Under the pieces are notes generated by a model that saw nothing but the letters and a program-made list of their open reading frames with translations, ran no database searches and had not been told where the DNA came from. Below are positions 1 through 7,343 of a stretch of DNA of 24,139 nt, piece after piece; the first letter of the stretch is position 1; each line of letters opens with the position of its first letter. The position numbers and the translations under genes were made by a program. Location of the stretch: NCBI GenBank assembly GCA_036490795.1, contig DASXDG010000455.1:1-24139 (forward strand). The letters are read 5' to 3'. Source of the DNA: JAFARZ01 sp036490795 (GTDB taxonomy: Bacteria; Actinomycetota; Actinomycetes; Streptosporangiales; Streptosporangiaceae).

Positions 1-311
1 AGCAGGCCGCCGCCGACGTCCTGGATGTAGAAGTACAGGCCGATCCAGAAGCCGCCGTAGGTGGCGAAGGCGGTGGCGCCGAAGACGTTGCGGTTGCGGA
101 ATTCCCACATGCCGGCCAGGAGCTGGACGATGCCGCCGTAGCCGAAGGCGTAGCCGAGGAAGGTCAGTCCGCTGGAGTGGGACATCCAGTCGGCGTTCTT
201 GGCGGAGAGCAGGAACGTGGTGAGGGCGAATCCGGCGAGCCCGAGCGGAGCGGGGTCGGCGATCGCTGACAGTACGCTAGTTGACTGGACGGCAGGAGCT
301 TCGTCGGCCAT
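1..311 (-). CDS. satP: SatP/GPR1-FUN34-YaaH family acetate uptake channel (3' end outside window)
   Basis: The visible 103 N-terminal residues carry the family signature: ADPAPLGLAGFA at about 18-29 (the NPAPLGL motif of acetate transporters), then transmembrane stretches near 22-36, 47-67 and 80-97 with QLLAGMWEFRNRNVFGATAFATYGGFW. Members form small six-helix inner-membrane channels for acetate and succinate. The ATG at 311 follows GGAGGAATAT, a good SD at proper spacing. It is divergent from a LytS/LytTR system and an ActP-like symporter, which supports a shared role in acetate uptake. The C-terminal half is cut off by the window edge. Family assignment is strong; substrate is inferred. 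Confidence 0.87.
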   Translation of the reverse strand, partial: MADEAPAVQSTSVLSAIADPAPLGLAGFALTTFLLSAKNADWMSHSSGLTFLGYAFGYGGIVQLLAGMWEFRNRNVFGATAFATYGGFWIGLYFYIQDVGGGL

Positions 312-434
312 ATATTCCTCCGTTGCGTCATTGCCCGAAGGGCACTTGGCGGGCACGATATGTTGCCGGCCGGTGGTGCTGAGCGGCCATGCGATGAACG
401 TCGCCGACGACGCGCGGAATGGAGCCTTACGCGC

Positions 435-467
435 GAGGAGCGGTCGTATCCGGCGGACGAGCGGTCG
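435..467. promoter_or_regulatory. Candidate LytTR-binding direct repeats
   Basis: GAGGAGCGGTCG at 435-446 and GACGAGCGGTCG at 456-467 match at 11 of 12 positions and start exactly 21 bp apart, two helical turns. LytTR regulators typically bind two direct repeats with this pitch. They lie about 50-80 bp before the kinase start, in the region shared with the divergent satP gene. A 12-bp palindrome CGGGATATCCCG (466-477) adjoins the second copy. The site is seen; the binder is inferred. Confidence 0.45.
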
Positions 468-505
468 GGATATCCCGGCACTGTCGGAGATAGCGTCCGG
501 GGGTT

Positions 506-511
506 TATAGT
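506..511 (+). promoter_or_regulatory. -10 box of the sensor kinase operon, leaderless
   Basis: TATAGT at 506-511 is followed by exactly six bases and then the ATG at 518, placing the expected transcription start at the A of the start codon. There is no SD before this ATG, which fits leaderless translation. No good -35 hexamer is visible, in keeping with an activator-dependent promoter behind the direct repeats at 435-467. Confidence 0.5.
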
Positions 512-517
512 GCGGCG

Positions 518-1690
518 ATGGCGGTTCTTGCGATTATGTTCGTTTCTGTCGCGGCCGTCTTGTCCGGTGCCATCTTGTTCTGGCGATGGAGCTCGCGCCG
601 GGTCGGCATGCCGCAGCGGGCCACCTATGAGGCCCTGCACACGGCCAGCGAGGCGGTTTCCGTGCTGCGCGAGGGCCTGACCCCCGCCGCCGCGGTCAAG
701 GCCGCGCCGAGCCTGTGCCAGCTACTCGGCACCCCGGCGGTGGCCATCGCCGACCGGAGCGGGCTGCTCGCCTGCCACGGCTCCGACCTGCACGCCGAGA
801 TCCTCGCCAAGCAGATGCACGCGGTGGCGACCTCGGGGCGGGCCCAGCTGCTATCCGCGTCGGACCTGGGCTGCCTGCACGGCGGTGACTGCCCGATGCG
901 GACCGGTGTCGCCGTGCCGATCGCGGTGGACGGCGCTGTCATCGGGGCTCTGGCGGCGCTCGGCCCGTCCGCTGACCTGGGCCTGATGCGAACCGCCGCC
1001 GAGGTGGCCAGGTTCGTGTCCACCCATCTGGCGCTCGCCGAACTGGACGCGTCCCGCACCCGCACCGTGCAGGCGCAGCTGAACTTCCTCCGTGCCCAGA
1101 TCAGTCCGCACTTCATCTACAACGCGCTGACCGCGATCGAGTCCTTCGTCCGCTCCGATCCCGAACGCGCGAGGGATCTGCTGGTCGGCTTCGCCGAGTT
1201 CATCCGGTGGACGTTCCGCGAGCACAGTCAGTACGCTACGCTCGCCGAAGAGCTGCGGTTTGTCGATACCTACCTGGAGCTCGAGCGCGCGCGCTTCGGC
1301 GACCGCCTGGCGGTCAGTCTGCGTGTGGCACCGGAGGTGCTGCCTGTGCGGGTACCGTCACTGGTTCTCCAGCCGCTGGTAGAGAACGCCATCAGGCACG
1401 GACTCGAGCAGTTCCCCGGCCCCGCTCAGCTGCGGATATCGGCGGTCGATGGCGGGCACGAGGCCATCGTCACCGTAGAGGATCACGGGGTCGGCGTCGA
1501 TCCAGCGCGGCTGGCGGACGTGCTGGCCGGCCGGGGTGGCGGCCAGTCGGTCGGGCTGCGCAATGTGGACGAGCGGCTGCGCGCCACGTTCGGCGAGGAC
1601 CACGGGCTGACCATCGAGACCGGGGTGGGTGCCGGCACCAAGGTCACCATGCACCTGCCCAAGTTCTCCCCGGCGGTGACCGGATTATGA
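518..1690 (+). CDS. LytS-type sensor histidine kinase
   Basis: A 390-residue kinase with one N-terminal membrane helix (about 2-22), a GAF-like sensor region (about 50-170) that contains the cysteine pair CLHGGDC at 119-125, and a His_kinase module of the LytS/YehU class: QISPHFIYNALTAIESF with phospho-acceptor His198. The ATPase domain has N-box QPLVENAIRHGL (285-296), DHGVGVD (322-328) and VGLRNVDERL (345-354). It should autophosphorylate and pass phosphate to the next gene, which overlaps its stop by four bases (ATGA at 1687-1690). The single membrane helix and cytosolic GAF suggest an internal or membrane-proximal signal, possibly a metabolite such as acetate; that is inference. The ATG at 518 is chosen because of the -10 box just upstream. 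Confidence 0.92.
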   Translation: MAVLAIMFVSVAAVLSGAILFWRWSSRRVGMPQRATYEALHTASEAVSVLREGLTPAAAVKAAPSLCQLLGTPAVAIADRSGLLACHGSDLHAEILAKQMHAVATSGRAQLLSASDLGCLHGGDCPMRTGVAVPIAVDGAVIGALAALGPSADLGLMRTAAEVARFVSTHLALAELDASRTRTVQAQLNFLRAQISPHFIYNALTAIESFVRSDPERARDLLVGFAEFIRWTFREHSQYATLAEELRFVDTYLELERARFGDRLAVSLRVAPEVLPVRVPSLVLQPLVENAIRHGLEQFPGPAQLRISAVDGGHEAIVTVEDHGVGVDPARLADVLAGRGGGQSVGLRNVDERLRATFGEDHGLTIETGVGAGTKVTMHLPKFSPAVTGL

Positions 1691-2439
1691 CCGCTTCCGC
1701 CTTGGTCATCGACGATGAGGCGCCGGCCCTTGACGAGCTGTGTTACCTGCTCCGCAGCGCATTTTCGGTAGCGCCCGTCGACGCGGCCCGGAATTCCAGG
1801 GATGCGTTCCGGTGTCTCCAGGAGCGTTCTTATGACGTTGTTTTCCTCGATGTCCGGATGCCCACGCTCAATGGCATAGAGCTGGGCAATGTGCTGGGCA
1901 AGTTCGCCGCGCCGCCCGCCATTGTCTTCGTCACCGCGTACGAGGAATACGCGGTTCGGGCTTTCGATATCGGTGCGTGCGACTATCTGCTCAAACCGGT
2001 GTCGCGGACCCGGCTGGGCACCGCACTGGACCGGGCGCTGAATCATCAGCTTGGCCGGCCAGCCGACCCGTCCCGCTCGCGGCGCGAGGACGAGGATCCG
2101 TCGGCCACGATCGCGGTCGAGATAGCCGGACGGACCCGGTTCATCCCCAGGGAGCAGGTGCGCTGGGTGGAGGCCGAAGGCGATTACGTACGGCTGCACA
2201 CCACCGACGGGAGCGCCTACCTGGTGCGCATGCCCATCTCGCACCTGGAGGAGCGGTGGGCGGCCTACGGCTTCATCCGCATCCACCGCAGCTTCCTCGT
2301 CCCGTTCCGGCTCATCACCGAGTTCTCCGTGACCAACGGCGTGCACGCGGTGACCGTGGACGGCCACTCGCTGCCGGTCAGCCGCCGGCACGTCCGCGAC
2401 GTCCGCGACCGCATCCTCCGCTCGGGACGGCGAAGTTGA
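1687..2439 (+). CDS. LytTR-family response regulator
   Basis: A 250-residue two-domain regulator. The receiver domain (1-120) shows the acidic pair DD at 9-10, phospho-acceptor Asp55 in VVFLDVRMP, Thr83 in FVTAY and Lys103 in YLLKPV. The C-terminal LytTR DNA-binding domain (about 145-245) has the hallmarks WVEAEGDYVRLHT, FIRIHRSFLVP and LPVSRRH. Translation is coupled to the kinase (4-base overlap) and to the following gene (TTGA overlap). It probably regulates the downstream transporter genes and the divergent satP through the direct repeats at 435-467. Related pairs in other bacteria (BtsSR, YpdAB) control carboxylate uptake, which agrees with this context. Confidence 0.92.
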   Translation: MTASALVIDDEAPALDELCYLLRSAFSVAPVDAARNSRDAFRCLQERSYDVVFLDVRMPTLNGIELGNVLGKFAAPPAIVFVTAYEEYAVRAFDIGACDYLLKPVSRTRLGTALDRALNHQLGRPADPSRSRREDEDPSATIAVEIAGRTRFIPREQVRWVEAEGDYVRLHTTDGSAYLVRMPISHLEERWAAYGFIRIHRSFLVPFRLITEFSVTNGVHAVTVDGHSLPVSRRHVRDVRDRILRSGRRS

Positions 2440-2915
2440 CCACCCCCGAACGGCAGCGTGTCGTCTGGCGGCACGATCAGGTGCTTGTCCAGCGCGACGT
2501 GCCCGGTCTCGGCGACCTGCGCGATGACACCACGCACGGGCGCCTGCTCGGCAAGTCGTACCTGCGCGCGCAACTCGGCCTGTCGCTGCTGTGCCTGACC
2601 ATCGCGCTGGTGGTGACCGCCTCGTTCCCGGTGATCGCGGCCCTGGTGCCCGCGGTAAGCAGGGCCACGGTAGCGGGGTTGCCGGTCACCTTGATCGTGC
2701 TCGGCTTCGCTTTCTACCCGGTGCTGCTCGGCATCGGCTGGTTCTACAACCGCCAGGCGCGGCAGCTCGAGGCCCGTTTCACCGAGCTTGTCGACCCGGC
2801 CTCGAAGAGCCCTGCTATGAGGAGCCCTGTTCCGAGGGGCCCTGTTCCGAGGGGCCCTTCAAGGAGCCCGGCCTCGAAGAGCCCGGCTCCGAACGAGCCG
2901 GCGGCCGATGCCTGA
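2436..2915 (+). CDS. DUF485 (YjcH-like) membrane protein with Pro-rich repeat tail
   Basis: A 159-residue protein with two membrane helices (about 52-72 and 85-104) separated by a short loop and followed by WFYNRQARQLEARFTELVD. Two helices plus a basic/acidic cytosolic end is the DUF485 pattern, and such genes usually sit just before actP, as here. The start is a TTG at 2436 overlapping the regulator stop (TTGA); a GTG at 2481 is the alternative. The last 35 residues are low-complexity, rich in Ser, Pro, Arg and Lys, and come from a degenerate 15-bp tandem repeat (2804-2890). The final 8 bases overlap the symporter gene. The role is unknown, presumed accessory to the symporter. Confidence 0.75.
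   Translation: MTTPERQRVVWRHDQVLVQRDVPGLGDLRDDTTHGRLLGKSYLRAQLGLSLLCLTIALVVTASFPVIAALVPAVSRATVAGLPVTLIVLGFAFYPVLLGIGWFYNRQARQLEARFTELVDPASKSPAMRSPVPRGPVPRGPSRSPASKSPAPNEPAADA
2804..2890 (+). repeat. Degenerate 15-bp tandem repeat inside the DUF485 gene
   Basis: Units begin at 2804, 2819, 2834 and 2849, then a 12-bp unit at 2864 and another 15-bp unit at 2876; the common form is GARGRGCCCTGTTCC. In frame they encode KSPAM, RSPVP, RGPVP, RGPSR and similar. Being multiples of three, they can expand without breaking the frame. Confidence 0.8.
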
Positions 2916-4656
2916 CGGGTCGGTCATCGCGATCGCGTTCGTCACCCTGCTGACGATCATGGTGGGGGCACGCGGCATCCGGGTGGCCAGGACCCCTGAT
3001 GACTTCATGGTCGCCGCCCGTCAGGTACCGCCAGCGCTGAACGCGGCGGCCATCTCCGGCGAGTACCTGTCCGCTGCCTCATTCCTCGGCATCGCGGGCC
3101 TGGTCGTGGCGCAGGGCCTCGGCGCGTTGTGGTACTCGGTCGGCTACACCGCCGGCTACCTGGTGCTGCTCCTGCTGGTGGCCGCGCCGCTGCGGCGGTT
3201 CGGCGCGTACACGATTCCCGACTTCGCGGCCGGGCGGCTCGGCTCGCCCGGCCTGCGCCAGGTGGCGACCGTGCTCGTGCTGATCATCGGCTGGTTCTAC
3301 CTGCTGCCGCAGATGAAGGGCGCGGGGATCACGCTGCAGTGGGTGCTCGGCACCCCGTACTGGGTCGGTGTCGCGACGCTGGGCGTGGTGGTGAGCTGCA
3401 ACATCGCCATGGGCGGGATGAAGGGCATCACGGTGGTCCAGTGCTTCCAGTACTGGCTCAAGCTCTGCGCGATCGGCATTCCCGCCATCGTGCTGCTGTT
3501 CGCCACCGGCCATGACCCGCTGCGCAACCTCAGCCCGGACCGGGCGCCGGCATTCACCAGCGCGACCACGATCAGCTTGCCGCAGGCCACCGACTTCACG
3601 CTGAACCGTCCCGCCCAGGTGACCGTGACCGGCCTGCTCGACCAGCACGAGTACTCCGGTCAGCGGGCCACGCTGTGCGCGTGCCGCCACCAGGCGGGTG
3701 CCAGCACGCGCATCGCGTTCGCCAAGGGCGCCCCGGTGCCGGTCAGCCTGGCCATGGCACCGGCCTCGAGACTGTCCTGGGATTCGCCATTCCTGACCTC
3801 GGGCACTGACGGTGCCCATCCGGTGGCGGCGACCTACGGCGTGATCATCGCGACGTTCTTCGGCGCCATCGGGCTGCCGCACATCCTGGTGCGTTTCTAC
3901 ACCAACCCGGACGGTGAGGCGGCGCGGCGGACCACGCTGATCGTGGTCGCGCTGCTGAGCACGTTCTACCTGTTCCCCGCCGTCCTCGCGGTACTGGCCC
4001 GGCTGGACGCGCCGCAGCTTTACCTGTCCTCTGACTCGGACAGCATCGTGCTGGCGCTGCCCTCGCTGCTGCTGCCCGGACTGGCCGGTGAACTGCTGGC
4101 GGCGCTGGTGGCCGCCGGTGCCTTCGCCGCCTTCCTGTCCACCTCCTCCGGACTGCTGGTCAGCGTCGCCGGCGCGCTGTCGCACGATTTCATGCACGCG
4201 GGGGTGACCGCGTTCCGTTGGTGCGCGATCGCGGCCGGGCTGGTGGCGACCACCGCGGCGCTGCTGATCGAGCGCTTCTCACTCGCTCTGCTCGTTGGCT
4301 GGGCGTTCGCCATCGCCGCCTCGTCGTTCTGCCCGCTGATGGTGCTGGGCATCTGGTGGCACCGGCTGACCAGGATCGGCGCGGCCACGGGCATCGTGGT
4401 GGGCGGCGGCTCGTGCCTGGCGGCGATCGTGTGCACGATGCTCGGCGCCGCCGAGACGGGCTGGGGAGCGGTGCTGCTCGGCCAGCCGGCGATCTGGACG
4501 GTGCCGCTCGCGTTCACGGTGATGATCGTCGTATCGCTGTTCACCCAGCGGACGGTGCCCACGAATGTCGGGCAGGTGATGCTGCGCATGCACCTGCCCG
4601 AGGCGCTGAGCAGGCAGGCCTACCGCACCCCGCTTGGCTTATGCCGCGGCTGGTAA
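2908..4656 (+). CDS. actP: ActP-like Na+/monocarboxylate symporter (SSS family)
   Basis: A 582-residue polytopic membrane protein of the sodium:solute symporter family with about 13 helices. Family landmarks include TPDDFMVAARQVPPALNAAAISGEYLSAASFLG (28-60), MKGAGITLQWVLG, MGGMKGITVVQCFQYW and, late in the protein, GAIGLPHILVRFYTNPDGEAARRT and FLSTSSGLLVSVAGALSHD. GLPH-ILVRFYT is characteristic of the acetate permease subgroup. A non-membrane insert (about 205-300) with several Cys residues separates two helices and probably forms an extracytoplasmic loop. It overlaps the DUF485 gene by 8 bases. With satP divergent and LytS/LytTR upstream it completes an acetate/pyruvate-type uptake locus; the exact substrate is not proven by sequence. 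Confidence 0.9.
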   Translation: MPDGSVIAIAFVTLLTIMVGARGIRVARTPDDFMVAARQVPPALNAAAISGEYLSAASFLGIAGLVVAQGLGALWYSVGYTAGYLVLLLLVAAPLRRFGAYTIPDFAAGRLGSPGLRQVATVLVLIIGWFYLLPQMKGAGITLQWVLGTPYWVGVATLGVVVSCNIAMGGMKGITVVQCFQYWLKLCAIGIPAIVLLFATGHDPLRNLSPDRAPAFTSATTISLPQATDFTLNRPAQVTVTGLLDQHEYSGQRATLCACRHQAGASTRIAFAKGAPVPVSLAMAPASRLSWDSPFLTSGTDGAHPVAATYGVIIATFFGAIGLPHILVRFYTNPDGEAARRTTLIVVALLSTFYLFPAVLAVLARLDAPQLYLSSDSDSIVLALPSLLLPGLAGELLAALVAAGAFAAFLSTSSGLLVSVAGALSHDFMHAGVTAFRWCAIAAGLVATTAALLIERFSLALLVGWAFAIAASSFCPLMVLGIWWHRLTRIGAATGIVVGGGSCLAAIVCTMLGAAETGWGAVLLGQPAIWTVPLAFTVMIVVSLFTQRTVPTNVGQVMLRMHLPEALSRQAYRTPLGLCRGW

Positions 4657-4659
4657 AAT
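4654..4659 (+). promoter_or_regulatory. Possible -10 box for the ankyrin gene
   Basis: TAAAAT overlaps the symporter stop codon. If used, it would give a leader of about 130 nt that includes the hairpin at 4741-4791. No convincing -35 hexamer is seen, so read-through from the symporter operon is also possible. Confidence 0.25.
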
Positions 4660-4740
4660 GGCCAGCGGCGAGCAGGAGGCCACCGGGTCCGCGGGAAGGG
4701 CAGAGCCCACCTGAGTGGTGAGTGGCTTCGCCCACGGTTC

Positions 4741-4791
4741 ATCACCTCCTTTCGGCCGGCGTCGCGGACCAGCCGGCGGACGAAAGGAGGT
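4741..4791 (+). promoter_or_regulatory. SD-sequestering leader hairpin carrying a 16S 3'-tail mimic
   Basis: ACCTCCTTTCG (4744-4754) is a perfect 11-base complement of CGAAAGGAGGT (4781-4791), the SD of the ankyrin gene. Inside, GCCGGC (4755-4760) pairs with GCCGGC (4772-4777), leaving an 11-nt loop and a 3-nt bulge. The 5' strand ATCACCTCCTTTC (4741-4753) is identical to the well-known 3' end of bacterial 16S rRNA, so it competes directly with the ribosome. The ATG at 4796 follows at once. Such a hairpin should keep translation low until it is opened. Confidence 0.75.
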
Positions 4792-4795
4792 CGCT

Positions 4796-6283
4796 ATGCC
4801 GACCGTTACCCTTCCCGAAAATCCCGATCTGGACCAGCTGCGCAACCAGGCCCGCGAGCTTCAGCGCGCGGTCCGTGCCGGCGATAGCGCGGCGCTCGCG
4901 CTAGTCGGCGAGTTCCATCCGGCCCCGCCCGCGCAGCGGGGGTTCGCGCTCAGCGCGGCCCAGCTCGTCCTCGCCCGGCGGTATGGCTTCCCCAGCTGGG
5001 CGCGGCTGCGGCGGCACGTGCGGATCATCGGCGAGCGTTCCTGGACGCCGGGCGCGCCGCCGGATTCCGAACCGCTGCCCGACCGGTTCCTGCGGTTCGC
5101 CTGCCTCACCTACAGCGACGACCCGGCGGCTGACCGCGCCGAGGCAGCCCGGCTCCTCACCGAACACCCGGAGCTGCCCTCGCTCAGCCTGCCGGTGGCG
5201 GCCGCCTGCGCCGACGCCGAACGAGTCCGCGCCTTCCTCGCCGCCGACCCGTCGCTCGCCACCCGTACTGACGGGCCGCACGGCTGGTCGCCGCTGCTCT
5301 ACCAGGCCTACGCCCGGCATGACCCGGCGATCAGCATGACCGCCACGCTGGAGACGGCCCGGCTGCTGCTCGCCGCCGGCGCCGACCCGGACGACGGCAG
5401 GTTCTGGCACGGGCTGCCGACCCCGTTCACGGTGCTGACCGGAGTGTTCGGCGGCGGCGAGGACGACCGGCCCTGGTTCGGCTGGTCGATCCCGTTTGCC
5501 CGGCTGCTGCTCGAAGCCGGCGCCGACCCGAACGACGGCCAGACCCTGTACAACCGGATGTTCGGCACGAACGACGATCACCTGGTGCTGCTGTTCGAGT
5601 TCGGGCTAGGCCGGGGGAGCGGCGGCACCTGGTTCCGCCTGCTCGGCGACGCGCTCGAGCCGCCGCAGATCATGCTGCGCGACCTGCTCTACTGGGCGGT
5701 GAGCCACGACCAGCGGGAGCGGATCGCGCTGCTCGCCGCCAACGGGGTGGACGTCGTGGCGCCGTTCGGTGCCCTGCGCAGGGGTGTGAACCCGCGCACG
5801 CCGGCCGAGGAGGCACTGATGAACGGGCACCGTGAGCTGGCCGCCGAACTGATGGCGCCTGGTGCCTCGCCACCGCGGCTGACGCCCGTGGACGCGTTCA
5901 TCGCGGCCGCGATGGCCGGGGACGAGGCCGCGGTGCGGGGCGCGGCTCCCGGCGTGCTGGCCGCCGTACGTAGGGCCAGGCCCGGGCTCCTGACCTGGGC
6001 CGCGAAGCAAGGACATCAGAACTCACCGGGGTTGCTCCTCCAGGCAGGCTTCGACGTGAACTCGTACGGGCGTAGCGACGGGCCATTCGACGAGCCCTGG
6101 CATACCGCCCTGCACGTCGCGGCCGGAGCGGGCGACCTGCCCCTGGCCGAACGGCTGCTGGCGGCTGGTGCGGACCCGTCGCTGCGCGACAAGCACTACC
6201 GCTCCACCCCGCTCGGCTGGGCCAGGTACTTCGGCCAGCAACCGCTGATCGACCTGCTCGAGCCGGTAACGCCGGAACCCTAG
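4796..6283 (+). CDS. Ankyrin-repeat protein
   Basis: A 495-residue soluble protein. The N-terminus (LPENPDLDQLRNQARELQRAVRAGD, then ALSAAQLVLARRYGFPSWARLRRHV) is a conserved module that precedes ankyrin repeats in many actinobacterial proteins. Ankyrin-type units follow, for example TLETARLLLAAGADPDDG, PFARLLLEAGADPNDG and PLAERLLAAGADPSLRDKHYRSTPLGWA near the C-terminus. There is no signal peptide or membrane helix. Ankyrin stacks bind proteins; the partner is unknown. The ATG at 4796 is preferred because a ten-base GAAAGGAGGT SD lies 4 bases before it, although the frame stays open to a GTG at 4715. Expression is probably controlled by the hairpin over this SD. Confidence 0.85.
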   Translation: MPTVTLPENPDLDQLRNQARELQRAVRAGDSAALALVGEFHPAPPAQRGFALSAAQLVLARRYGFPSWARLRRHVRIIGERSWTPGAPPDSEPLPDRFLRFACLTYSDDPAADRAEAARLLTEHPELPSLSLPVAAACADAERVRAFLAADPSLATRTDGPHGWSPLLYQAYARHDPAISMTATLETARLLLAAGADPDDGRFWHGLPTPFTVLTGVFGGGEDDRPWFGWSIPFARLLLEAGADPNDGQTLYNRMFGTNDDHLVLLFEFGLGRGSGGTWFRLLGDALEPPQIMLRDLLYWAVSHDQRERIALLAANGVDVVAPFGALRRGVNPRTPAEEALMNGHRELAAELMAPGASPPRLTPVDAFIAAAMAGDEAAVRGAAPGVLAAVRRARPGLLTWAAKQGHQNSPGLLLQAGFDVNSYGRSDGPFDEPWHTALHVAAGAGDLPLAERLLAAGADPSLRDKHYRSTPLGWARYFGQQPLIDLLEPVTPEP

Positions 6284-6293
6284 CCGGACCATC

Positions 6294-6336
6294 GTCAGCG
6301 TATGTTGACGCCTTCGTGGTGTCAGCATATGCTGAC
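6294..6336 (+). promoter_or_regulatory. Promoter with two 16-bp palindromic operators (HTH/Clp-N operon)
   Basis: GTCAGCATATGCTGAC (6321-6336) is a perfect palindrome, and GTCAGCGTATGTTGAC (6294-6309) is a near copy, 27 bp upstream. They overlap a promoter TTGACG (6305-6310), N17, TATGCT (6328-6333), whose expected start falls on the A of the ATG at 6340. A dimeric regulator bound here would block the polymerase. Confidence 0.75.
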
Positions 6337-6339
6337 AAC

Positions 6340-6561
6340 ATGGAACCAATCGTGGAGATCGCGCAGGGCGCGGCGGGCACCGACCCGGACCCAGGCCTGC
6401 GCTCGGTCGCGGCGCTGCGGGCGCTCGCCGAGCGGCTGGAGCTCCTCCAGGTGCAGAACGCACGCTCGCTCGGCTGGTCCTGGCAGGACATCGCCGAACG
6501 GCTCGGGGTGACCAAGCAGACCGTGCACCGCAAGTACGGCCGACTGCTGGGGGGACGCTGA
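6340..6561 (+). CDS. Small helix-turn-helix protein, leaderless
   Basis: A 73-residue protein. The segment LRALAERLELLQVQNARSLGWSWQDIAERLGVTKQTVHRKYG (about 28-69) is an HTH domain, with WQDIAERLG and VTKQTVHRKY as the two helices. It has no other domain. The ATG at 6340 has no SD but sits exactly where transcription should start from the promoter above, so a leaderless mRNA is likely; GTG codons at 6316 and 6319 are in frame but lie upstream of the inferred start. Its stop overlaps the Clp-N gene start (TGATG). Small HTH and Clp-N proteins are a recurrent pair in actinobacteria. It may bind the palindromes at 6294-6336 and repress its own operon. Confidence 0.82.
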   Translation: MEPIVEIAQGAAGTDPDPGLRSVAALRALAERLELLQVQNARSLGWSWQDIAERLGVTKQTVHRKYGRLLGGR

Positions 6562-7292
6562 TGTTCGAGCGCTTCACCGACGACGCGCGCGTGGTCGTGC
6601 GACGTGCCGAACACTGCGCATGCCAGCTCGGGCACCGCTATGTCGGGCCCGGGCACCTGCTGCTGGCCGTCGCCGCGGCCGACGCGCCGGCCGGTGAGGT
6701 CCTGCGTGAGCAGGGGATCACGCCGGAACTGGTCAAAGAGCAGATCGTCCGCCGGGCCGGCCTCGGCGACGGTGCTGGCCTGTTCGCGGGCCTGGATGAG
6801 AAGGCGCTGGCCGCGATCGGAATCGACCTGGACGCGGTGCAGGCCACGATCGAGGCCTCGTTCAGCGACGAGGCGTTGTACCGGGCCGCGCAATCGCTCC
6901 ACGCCCAGCAGCGGCGTCCGCGTAATCCTCGCCCGCGCGGCATTCTCGGCGCGCGCCCGCGCGGAGGGCCCGGCGTGCGCCCGCGCGCCAAGTTCGGTCT
7001 GCGGCTGCCGGGCCGACGCGCCGTGAATCAGCCGGCGAGCGTCGACGCCACCGGCCGCTACGTGCCGCCGGACCGGCGGCGGCTCCCGTTCGACCCCGGC
7101 AGCAACCACGTATTCTGGCGCTCGCTTCAGGAGGCGCTCGCGCTGCATGACACGCACGTCGACGTACAGCACATCGCGCTGGCCATCCTCGGTACCGACG
7201 GCGGCGGCGTCCCGCCCATCCTGGCCGCGTTGCACGCCCACACGGGCTCGCTGCGCACCGCCATCCTCAACCGTTACCGCCGCGCGTCCTGA
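6561..7292 (+). CDS. Clp N-terminal domain protein without ATPase
   Basis: A 243-residue protein that starts like ClpC (MFERFTDDARVVVRRAEHCACQLGHRYVGPGHLLLAVA), the first Clp-N repeat at about 5-68. A second, more diverged Clp-N-like unit occupies about 165-240 (NHVFWRSLQEALALHDTHVDVQHIALAIL). Between them lies an Arg/Pro-rich linker (about 115-160) with no predicted fold. There are no Walker motifs, so it cannot unfold proteins by itself. Isolated Clp-N proteins could act as adaptors, substrate receptors or decoys for ClpC; that is inference. It is translationally coupled to the HTH gene. Confidence 0.85.
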   Translation: MFERFTDDARVVVRRAEHCACQLGHRYVGPGHLLLAVAAADAPAGEVLREQGITPELVKEQIVRRAGLGDGAGLFAGLDEKALAAIGIDLDAVQATIEASFSDEALYRAAQSLHAQQRRPRNPRPRGILGARPRGGPGVRPRAKFGLRLPGRRAVNQPASVDATGRYVPPDRRRLPFDPGSNHVFWRSLQEALALHDTHVDVQHIALAILGTDGGGVPPILAALHAHTGSLRTAILNRYRRAS

Positions 7293-7343
7293 GCCGCGGG
7301 GGGTGACGGCCGTCCCGCCGGGCGTCGTGCGAAAATTACCCAT

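Noticed and set aside
3079..4197. 372-residue minus-strand frame
   Set aside because: Antisense to the symporter; composition dominated by Gln, Arg, Gly and His.
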